Assembly: GCA_023249395.1 (NCBI GenBank)
Contig: JAHFCS010000194.1
Span: forward strand, 1 to 5,078
DNA length: 5,078 nucleotides
Direction: 5' to 3'
From: Gemmatimonadota bacterium
GTDB taxonomy: Bacteria; Gemmatimonadota; Gemmatimonadetes; Gemmatimonadales; Gemmatimonadaceae
Of the stretch, positions 1 to 5,078 are shown in pieces. The notes beneath the pieces were generated by a model, which ran no database searches, was not told the origin of the DNA, and worked only from the letters and a program-made list of their open reading frames with translations. The position numbers were made by a program, and so were the translations under genes. The number at the start of each line of letters is the position of its first letter. Position 1 is the stretch's first letter.

Positions 1-1
1 C

Positions 2-1927
2 GCGCGCGCGGCAGCGGATCTCCTTGATCGACTCAACCCTCATATCACCTCGTCTGCTGTCAGTAGCGGGAAAGTCGTGAGGGTGATGCAGCCGTCGCTC
101 GACGCCAGGACGAATCTCGAGCTCGACCTGGGAATCGACGCGAGAGAGGGCTCAGTCGTTGTCGCCATCCCGACAGTTTCGATGCGCGCCAACGGCAATC
201 GTCCGATCCGCTTCACCGTTCGAGTCACGACGGACGCGCCTGCGCTCACTCCCTTGACAAGGGACCAGATCTTCAATCCTGCTTTCCTTCGTTTTCTGGC
301 AGACGCGCGCGCTGCGGCCGCGCGGAGCGGCAAAGATCCAGGGACGGTGGCGCGGTACCGTCAGCTCGAGCGCGACGTGCGTGGCACGGAGCTGCTCAGC
401 TCGAGAGAAAAGTTGATGGCCGGCTTGCCGAATTACGCGACGTATTTCGGACGTGACATGATGATGACGTCGCTCATGATGCAACCAGTATGGCAGGACG
501 CCATGGCGGAGCACGTCATTGCGAGCGCGCTACGGAAGCTCGGCCCAAAGGGCGATGTAAGCCACGAGGAAGCGCTTGGCGGCCAGGCGATTCGGGAGAA
601 CTCCGCGGAGTACAACGCGCATATCGCCGAGTATTTTCGTCTCGCCCAAAGCGGGAATCGCTCGGCGGCGGACACGGCACTGGCCAATGCACGCGCACTG
701 CTCGTCAACGTTCAGAAGGTGCGCGAGAACTACCACATGCGCGACGACGAGTTCCAGCTCCCGGTGCTGGCGGCGCGGTACCTGACGAACCCCGCGATTC
801 CTGCCTCGCGCAAGAAAGCTTTCTTGTTGGACGCATCCGACGGCCGGGGACCGCGTGTCGCACTGCTGCTGAAGGAGCTCGCGCTCGTATCGGACCTGGC
901 CCGTTCTTACGCGCGCGAGCCGGTAGTGCAGAACCTCATAGGCTCGCCACGTCTCGATGCAACCCACTGGCGATCGATCAGCTGGCGGGACAGCAATGCA
1001 GGGTACGCGAACGGAAGGTTCGCGATGGACATCAATGCCATCTGGGTGCCCCGCGCGCTTGCCTCCATCGCCGAAATCCTCGCTTCGCTCAAGACACTGC
1101 AGCTGCTCGCTCCCGGCTTGAGCGCGCTGGCACCCGACGCTGGAACGCCGCTCGCTGAGTTCGCACGCGACCCAGCTCTCATGCAACGCGCAGTGGAGAC
1201 CTGGGATGGTGCGGTTCGACACTTCGTCGTGAGACTGACAGCGGAGGAGGTCCGAGAGCGAGTCGATGCGAAGTTGGCGTCCCTACCGGCGGAAGAGCGC
1301 GCTTATTGGCAGGGCGTGCTCACCACCACCGGCGCGAACCGCGGGCCGCTCGAATTTGTCGCGATATCACTCGATGAAGACGGGCATCCGATTCCTGTGA
1401 TCAATACCGACCCGGCGACGTGGCTCCTGCTGCACGAAAGTACCGGCTCTCCGAGCGCCGATTCACGCGAGCGGGCCCTGCGGGATGTTCGCACCTTTAC
1501 GCGCCCTTATCCGGTCGGATTATTTGTGGAGCGTCTTGGACCGATGGTGGCGAACGACGCGTACGCGTCGCCCGAGATCTGGGAGGCGTTCCGGAAAGAC
1601 ACGTACCATTCTCCCCGTGTCGTGTGGGGACGAGAAGTGAACCTCATCATGCTCGGCCTCGCGAAACAGATCTCATCGGCCACCGTCAAATCCGGACGTC
1701 CGCGGGAGCAGGCGCTTGCATCTTACGTAACCGAGCTCCGGGACGGGCTCACCCGCACGAACGCGGCGGTGGAGGCGTCGGGGCTGAAGCACAACGAATT
1801 GTGGAGCTACGAAATCGCCGGGGGAACGCTCAGACCGATCCGGTACGGAGCGAGCACTGACGTCCAGCTCTGGAACGTCACTGATCTAGCCGTTCAGTTC
1901 GTGCTGTCCCAGCTACCAACCCGATAG
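2..1927 (+). CDS. Six-hairpin (alpha/alpha)6 glycosidase-like protein, 5'-truncated by window edge
   Basis: The reading frame is open from the first complete codon at base 2 to the TAG at 1925-1927, so the true start is probably left of the window. Numbering here counts from the in-frame GTG at base 77. Residues about 20-60 alternate hydrophobic and polar like a beta-sandwich; the rest is mainly helical. Motifs resembling GH63, mannosylglycerate-hydrolase and glycogen-debranching C-terminal families are YFGRD (Asp127), GDVSHEE (His163, Glu164), WRDSNAGYANGRFAMD (Asp305, Asp318), YHSPRVVWGRE (residues 510-520) and ELWSYE near the C-terminus (Glu574, Glu579). By analogy Asp305 is a candidate general acid and Glu574 or Glu579 a candidate base; this is inference from motif position. 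The fold assignment is by eye, and no substrate can be named. GH37 trehalase signatures are not seen. Any signal peptide lies outside the window. It converges on the next gene with only 7 bp between stops, so it belongs to a transcription unit entering from the left. Confidence 0.85.
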   Translation, partial: ARAAADLLDRLNPHITSSAVSSGKVVRVMQPSLDARTNLELDLGIDAREGSVVVAIPTVSMRANGNRPIRFTVRVTTDAPALTPLTRDQIFNPAFLRFLADARAAAARSGKDPGTVARYRQLERDVRGTELLSSREKLMAGLPNYATYFGRDMMMTSLMMQPVWQDAMAEHVIASALRKLGPKGDVSHEEALGGQAIRENSAEYNAHIAEYFRLAQSGNRSAADTALANARALLVNVQKVRENYHMRDDEFQLPVLAARYLTNPAIPASRKKAFLLDASDGRGPRVALLLKELALVSDLARSYAREPVVQNLIGSPRLDATHWRSISWRDSNAGYANGRFAMDINAIWVPRALASIAEILASLKTLQLLAPGLSALAPDAGTPLAEFARDPALMQRAVETWDGAVRHFVVRLTAEEVRERVDAKLASLPAEERAYWQGVLTTTGANRGPLEFVAISLDEDGHPIPVINTDPATWLLLHESTGSPSADSRERALRDVRTFTRPYPVGLFVERLGPMVANDAYASPEIWEAFRKDTYHSPRVVWGREVNLIMLGLAKQISSATVKSGRPREQALASYVTELRDGLTRTNAAVEASGLKHNELWSYEIAGGTLRPIRYGASTDVQLWNVTDLAVQFVLSQLPTR

Positions 1928-1934
1928 CGCCAGC

Positions 1935-2219
1935 TCACTCCTCATGCTCCAGCCCGAGCTTGTGCTCGCGGACTTCGGTCTCGTCGCCCGCAGCGCTGTG
2001 CAGGGGGCGCGGCGGCGCGCGCGTCCCGAAGTACAGCATCGCCGCTCCGAAGACGAGCATTGCGAGGCCCCACCAGAAGTTGATCACGATGCCTTCTGAA
2101 CGCGTGTAGAGCTCCACGCGAGACCAGGTAACCATGCCGTAGACGGTGAGAATGGCGCCCAACAGAAGGAACAGCACGCCTATCGGAATGCGGATGTCGA
2201 ATCGTGCGCCGGTGCTCAT
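1935..2219 (-). CDS. Small two-helix membrane protein, putative symporter partner
   Basis: This 94-residue protein starts at ATG (2219-2217) and ends at TGA (1937-1935). It has two clear transmembrane segments, about residues 11-31 (IPIGVLFLLLGAILTVYGMV) and 45-65 (VINFWWGLAMLVFGAAMLYF). A short polar linker containing LYTRSEG joins them, and a charged, mostly acidic C-terminal tail of about 28 residues follows. There is no signal peptidase site or known catalytic motif. It lies 13 bp downstream of the sodium symporter with a strong ribosome-binding site, so it is the second gene of that operon. From memory, similar two-helix proteins with a Y-x-R-S-x-G ... N-x-W-W-G pattern sit beside SLC5-type symporters in other bacteria, which suggests an accessory or stabilising subunit. 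That role is inference. It is not the DUF4212-type small subunit as far as I can judge. The CDS is well supported; the function is not. Confidence 0.88.
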   Translation of the reverse strand: MSTGARFDIRIPIGVLFLLLGAILTVYGMVTWSRVELYTRSEGIVINFWWGLAMLVFGAAMLYFGTRAPPRPLHSAAGDETEVREHKLGLEHEE

Positions 2220-2225
2220 GGCGTC

Positions 2226-2230
2226 CCTCC
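2226..2230 (-). promoter_or_regulatory. Ribosome-binding site of the small membrane protein gene
   Basis: Read on the minus strand, a GGAGG core inside a longer purine run (GGGGGAGGGA) lies 6 nt before the ATG at 2219. The run begins at the last base of the symporter TAG stop (2235-2233). This is the strongest Shine-Dalgarno in the window. It fixes the ATG as the start and suggests efficient translation right after the symporter terminates. Confidence 0.8.
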
Positions 2231-2232
2231 CC

Positions 2233-4008
2233 CTAGAAGAAGATGATGTTGAGGGCGAGCGTCACGGTGAGAACAAACACCGCGAGGACTTCCGGCCGCT
2301 TGTACCACGCCTGTCCCACTTCACTTGGTTTAGGCGTCAGACCGTAGACCAGTCCGGTGAGCTCCTCGGCAGGTCGCGGCCGAGTTGCGAGACTCACGAG
2401 AATTGTGACGACGAAGCAGGTGAGCCAGGCCACGGTTGCGGTCCAGAAAGTCTGACCCAGCTCACTCCGGTACACGATGTGAGCACCAAAGTATCCGCCT
2501 TTCACGCCGGGGACTGCGCCTTGGGCCAATGAGATTCCATGATGGATCGCCGCACCGACTGTACCTGAAAGCAGGCCGATAAAGGCGCCGTGCCCGGTGC
2601 TGCGTTTCCAGAACATGCCGAGTGCAAACGTCGCAAAGAGCGGCGCGTTCACGAACGCGAACACGAGCTGGAGGAGATCCATGATGTTGTTGAACGACGC
2701 CGCGACATACGCCGCGGCAATGGAAAACGCGATGCCGAACACCGTCGCTGCCCGGCCCATCCACAGATAGTGCTCGTCACTTGCGCCTTTGCGAATGTGA
2801 CTCTGGTAGATGTCGTAAGTCCAGACCGTGTTGAATGCGGTGACGTTGCCGGCCATTCCCGACATGAATGATGCGAGGAGCGCTGTGAGTCCCAGTCCCA
2901 GCATTCCGGCCGGAAAGAAGCGTATCAGCATCATTGGAACCGACAGATCGTAGTCGAGTACCACTCGGCCCGTCTGGTCGAGCAACGCTGCGCCTGTCCC
3001 GGGATCGATCTTCGGCGGAATGATTCCCTGGCCGCCGGGAATGAGTCCGGCCAGCTGTCCCGTGCCGGGCGCGTGCGTATCGATGCTGAGCGCGATCATT
3101 CCGGGCAAAATGACGAGAAATGGAAACAGAACCTTGGGGATAGCAGCAATGAGCGGAGTGCGCCGCGCCGCCGCCATCGAGTCTGAAGCCATCGCTCGCT
3201 GTACGACCAGGAAGTCCGTGCACCAGTAGCCGAACGAAAGCACGAAGCCGAGTCCCATCACCAGGCCGAACCACTCGACCCCAATTGGATTGCGCGACGC
3301 ATCTCCCATGTACTGCCAGGTGTGGGTATAGACGCCCGGCTCAAAGCCGCGCTGTACGGCAACCTCGGCAAGCCTTGCCTGCAGCCCGCTCCATCCGCCC
3401 GCTGCGCGAAGGCCGAGATACACCAACGGGGCAAACCCGAAAACAATGAGGAAGAATTGAATCACCTCGTTGTAAATGGCGCTCGTGAGACCCCCGAGAA
3501 ATATGTAGGCGAGTACGATCGCGCCCGCGACGAGGATGCTGACGTCAAAGCTCCAGCCGAGCAGCAAGTTGAACAGCTTGCCCATCGCGTACATCGAGAT
3601 CCCGGAAGACATGACAGTCATCACCGCGAACGAGATCGCGTTGAGACTGCGTGTCTTCTCATCGAAGCGCAGCTTGAGATATTCGGGGACGGAACGGGCG
3701 CGAGAGCCATAGTAGAACGGCATCATGAAAAGGCCCACGAAGACCATCGCCGGGATCGCGCCGATCCAGTAGAAGTGGCTGGTCGCGATTCCGTACTTCG
3801 CGCCCGATGCGCCCATCCCGATGACTTCCTGCGCCCCGAGGTTGGCGGAGATGAACGCCAATCCGCAGATCCACGAGGGAATTGAGCGACCGGAAAGGAA
3901 AAAGTCGGTACTCGTCCTGTTTGACCGCCTCAGAGCGAAGCCGACCGTGAGGACGACTCCGAAGTACACCAGCATCAGCAGGTAGTCGATCGCCGTGAGA
4001 TGGGTCAC
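2233..4008 (-). CDS. Sodium:solute symporter (SSS/SLC5 family), inner-membrane transporter
   Basis: This 591-residue integral membrane protein probably couples sodium entry to uptake of an organic solute, likely a sugar or related compound. It starts at GTG (4008-4006); an in-frame TGA at 4041-4039 with no start codon between leaves no upstream alternative. About 14 hydrophobic segments are visible, from residues 6-26 to 572-591, with a longer soluble loop at about 309-356. The family is recognised by DFFLSGRSIPSW (35-46), ISANLGAQEVIGMG (53-66), the FLGGLTSAIYNEVIQ stretch (170-184), VVQRAMAS (268-275), PKVLFPFLVILPG (291-303) and the ASFMSGMAGNVTAFNT region (379-394). Compared from memory with Vibrio SGLT, the Asn of the substrate region (Asn56) and the Lys (Lys292) are kept. 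The sugar-contacting Glu before Trp is Tyr80, and the second of the paired sodium-site Ser is Gly384, so galactose/glucose specificity should not be assumed. It heads an operon with the small membrane protein 13 bp downstream and is divergent from the ABC binding-protein gene. Confidence 0.95.
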   Translation of the reverse strand: MTHLTAIDYLLMLVYFGVVLTVGFALRRSNRTSTDFFLSGRSIPSWICGLAFISANLGAQEVIGMGASGAKYGIATSHFYWIGAIPAMVFVGLFMMPFYYGSRARSVPEYLKLRFDEKTRSLNAISFAVMTVMSSGISMYAMGKLFNLLLGWSFDVSILVAGAIVLAYIFLGGLTSAIYNEVIQFFLIVFGFAPLVYLGLRAAGGWSGLQARLAEVAVQRGFEPGVYTHTWQYMGDASRNPIGVEWFGLVMGLGFVLSFGYWCTDFLVVQRAMASDSMAAARRTPLIAAIPKVLFPFLVILPGMIALSIDTHAPGTGQLAGLIPGGQGIIPPKIDPGTGAALLDQTGRVVLDYDLSVPMMLIRFFPAGMLGLGLTALLASFMSGMAGNVTAFNTVWTYDIYQSHIRKGASDEHYLWMGRAATVFGIAFSIAAAYVAASFNNIMDLLQLVFAFVNAPLFATFALGMFWKRSTGHGAFIGLLSGTVGAAIHHGISLAQGAVPGVKGGYFGAHIVYRSELGQTFWTATVAWLTCFVVTILVSLATRPRPAEELTGLVYGLTPKPSEVGQAWYKRPEVLAVFVLTVTLALNIIFF

Positions 4009-4051
4009 GAGGCGGTTTCTCCGCTTGGGTGGTTGGCGTCAGGCCAGGCCT

Positions 4052-4069
4052 CGCGGGTGCGTACCCGCG
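4052..4069. repeat. 7-bp perfect inverted repeat in the divergent intergenic region
   Basis: CGCGGGT (4052-4058) and ACCCGCG (4063-4069) form perfect arms around a 4-nt centre. The element starts just after the predicted symporter transcription start, so it is either an operator placed to block initiation or a stable GC-rich hairpin at the 5' end of the leader. A shorter palindrome, AGGCC-A-GGCCT (4041-4051), is immediately adjacent. The symmetry is visible; the function is inferred and chance is possible at this GC content. Confidence 0.5.
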
Positions 4070-4077
4070 CAGAGCAG

Positions 4078-4106
4078 ATTATACGACCACCAGCGGTCCG
4101 CGGAAA
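4078..4106 (-). promoter_or_regulatory. Candidate sigma70-type promoter for the symporter operon
   Basis: On the minus strand a perfect TATAAT occupies 4083-4078. At 17-bp spacing the -35 position (4106-4101) reads TTTCCG, a poor match to TTGACA, and there is no extended -10 TG. Transcription would start near 4071, giving a leader of about 60 nt before the GTG at 4008. The exact -10 in a GC-rich intergenic region is the evidence; the weak -35 keeps confidence low and might mean that an activator is needed. Confidence 0.4.
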
Positions 4107-4168
4107 CGCTCGGGAGATAAGACAATTCAATTCGAGATCTTTGCGCTGGCCGGACGGAACAAAGTCGA

Positions 4169-5078
4169 GTGAGAACCGAGCTGCGTCCCCTGGTAGTCGT
4201 CGTAATGGCTGCGGCGCTGGTTTCCGTCGCGTGCGCTGGCAAACCCGAGAGTCGCGGTACAGTCCTCAAGTTCTCGGGAAGTGCCCTCGGCGCCGAGGGT
4301 ACGCTGGTCGCTCGCCAGCTAAAGCAATTCATGGCGCTTCATCCCGACATTCGCGTCGAGCTCCAGCGTACGCCCGACGACGCATCCCAGCGGCATCAGC
4401 TGTACGTGCAGTGGCTCAATGCGCGCGTCGGGAACCCGGACATCCTCCAGCTCGACGTCGTATGGACGCCTGAGTTCGCGGCTGCGGGGTGGGTGCTTCC
4501 ACTCGACCGGTTCGCCCCGGTGACTGGCGATTTCTTTCCAGCGACAATAGAGGCCAATAGCTGGGCGAAGAAACTCTACGCGCTGCCGTGGTTCGCGGAC
4601 GTGGGTCTTCTCTACCGACGCACTGATCTTGCCCCCGACGAGCCGAGGACACTCACGGAGATGGTGGCGCAGGCGCGCAGCGCGATGTCCCGTCCTGGCG
4701 GTCCGAAGTATGGAATCGTCTGGCAGGGTGCCCGCTACGAAGGTCTCATCACGACATTCATCGAATATCTCGGAGCGTTCGGAGGCCATATTCTCGACTC
4801 GCGCGGACAGGTGGTCGTAAACCAGCCCGAAGCAGTGCGTGCTCTCGAGTTCATGCGCGACGAGCTGTACGGCTCTCGTGTCGCTCCTCTCGACGTGCTT
4901 ACCTGGCACGAGGAAGAGGCGCGCTACGCTTTTCAGAACGGAAACGCCGTCTTCATGCGCAACTGGCCCTACGCATATGAGCCGATGAGCAACAACGCGG
5001 ACTCACGCGTCGCCGGCAGGTACACGGTCTCGCCGATGCCGGGGTCGGGCACAGGTACCGGCCGTTCCACGGCCGCAC
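4169..5078 (+). CDS. ABC sugar-binding lipoprotein (family 1 solute-binding protein, trehalose/maltose type), 3'-truncated by window edge
   Basis: The first 303 codons are present, from the GTG at 4169, with no stop before the right edge; the family is usually about 420 residues, so about a quarter is missing. An in-frame TAA at 4118-4120 limits the start. The GTG gives an n-region with Arg2 and Arg6, a hydrophobic stretch and SVAC with Cys22 as the likely lipidated residue; starting at Met13 (base 4205) would leave too short a signal. The ribosome-binding site is weak (GGA at 4156-4158). Family marks include LQLDVVWTPEFAAAGWVLPL (94-111), YALPWFADVGLLYRR (137-151), FQNGNAVFMRNWPYAY (255-270) and SPMPGSG (288-294), which closely follow the trehalose/maltose-binding (TMBP/ThuE-like) pattern. 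It should capture a di- or oligosaccharide outside the inner membrane and pass it to MalF/MalG-type permeases, expected downstream. The exact sugar is uncertain. Confidence 0.94.
   Translation, partial: MRTELRPLVVVVMAAALVSVACAGKPESRGTVLKFSGSALGAEGTLVARQLKQFMALHPDIRVELQRTPDDASQRHQLYVQWLNARVGNPDILQLDVVWTPEFAAAGWVLPLDRFAPVTGDFFPATIEANSWAKKLYALPWFADVGLLYRRTDLAPDEPRTLTEMVAQARSAMSRPGGPKYGIVWQGARYEGLITTFIEYLGAFGGHILDSRGQVVVNQPEAVRALEFMRDELYGSRVAPLDVLTWHEEEARYAFQNGNAVFMRNWPYAYEPMSNNADSRVAGRYTVSPMPGSGTGTGRSTAA

Larger units (their letters stand above)
4009..4168. other. Divergent intergenic region between symporter operon and ABC binding-protein gene
   Basis: These 160 bp separate the GTG of the symporter from the GTG of the binding-protein gene, so both promoters should lie here. 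The minus-strand side holds the TATAAT and the inverted repeats. On the plus strand I find no convincing -35/-10 pair: GATAAG (4116-4121) is only a 4-of-6 match with no -35. An AT-richer patch with AATTC repeated in tandem (4124-4133) precedes the binding-protein gene. The 8-bp palindrome TCCGCGGA sits at 4097-4104. Confidence 0.6.

Noticed and set aside
1..10. CG dinucleotide run at the window start.
   Set aside because: It is five units long, inside a coding frame giving Ala/Arg codons, and unremarkable at this GC content.
77..79. GTG at base 77 as the true start of the first gene.
   Set aside because: The same frame is open back to base 2 with gene-like composition, the beta-rich domain appears to extend upstream, and only a weak GGGA precedes the GTG. 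The gene more likely starts beyond the left edge, although an internal start cannot be excluded.
530..1222. Long open frame on the minus strand inside the glycosidase-like gene.
   Set aside because: It is antisense to a well-supported gene; its product is rich in Arg, Cys and His with no domain or helix pattern, as expected from GC-rich shadow frames.
1955..1980. Small hairpins CGAGC-TTGT-GCTCG (1955-1968) and GAC-TTCG-GTC (1971-1980) as a terminator for the first gene.
   Set aside because: The stems are only 5 and 3 bp, no T run follows, and both lie within the coding sequence of the small membrane protein.
3322..3885. Plus-strand open frame opposite the symporter.
   Set aside because: Its product is a low-complexity Arg/Glu/His/Asp-rich sequence, the typical reverse of hydrophobic membrane codons.
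4102..4112. GGAAACGCTCG as a LacI-family operator near the divergent promoters.
   Set aside because: Only one half resembles a LacI-type site; the second half lacks the expected symmetry.
4319..4909. Minus-strand open frame opposite the sugar-binding protein, and the plus-strand frame at 4000-4473.
   Set aside because: Both overlap the lipoprotein gene, whose signal sequence and family motifs are clear; neither shadow has a recognisable domain.

Overview
The window is a GC-rich (about 60% by eye), densely coding bacterial segment with four genes in three transcription units: one rightward gene cut by the left edge, a leftward two-gene operon, and one rightward gene cut by the right edge. No RNA gene, mobile element, CRISPR array or phage gene is visible. 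The mix of an SLC5-type sodium symporter with a tiny two-helix membrane partner, a trehalose/maltose-type ABC binding lipoprotein, GTG starts and high GC fits a free-living heterotroph. From protein style I would guess Gemmatimonadota or a neighbouring soil/sediment phylum, but nothing here proves the taxon.

Layout: (1) bases 2-1927, plus strand, the C-terminal 641 codons of a protein with a beta-rich N-terminal part and a helical region resembling six-hairpin (alpha/alpha)6 glycosidases of the GH63 / glycogen-debranching type. (2) bases 1935-2219, minus strand, a 94-residue two-helix membrane protein. (3) bases 2233-4008, minus strand, a 591-residue sodium:solute symporter. Genes 3 and 2 are 13 bp apart and almost certainly cotranscribed, symporter first. 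(4) bases 4009-4168, a 160-bp divergent intergenic region with a perfect TATAAT on the minus strand and a 7-bp inverted repeat in the expected symporter leader. (5) bases 4169 to the right edge, plus strand, the first 303 codons of an extracytoplasmic sugar-binding lipoprotein of an ABC importer.

Together the genes suggest a carbohydrate-utilisation neighbourhood: a probable glycosidase, a sodium-driven uptake system with a possible small accessory subunit, and an ATP-driven sugar importer whose permease and ATPase genes should lie just beyond the right edge. The sugar specificity of none of them can be fixed from sequence alone. The most interesting item is the small two-helix protein coupled to the symporter; the rest looks like ordinary metabolism, and I see no clear sign of a wholly new system.
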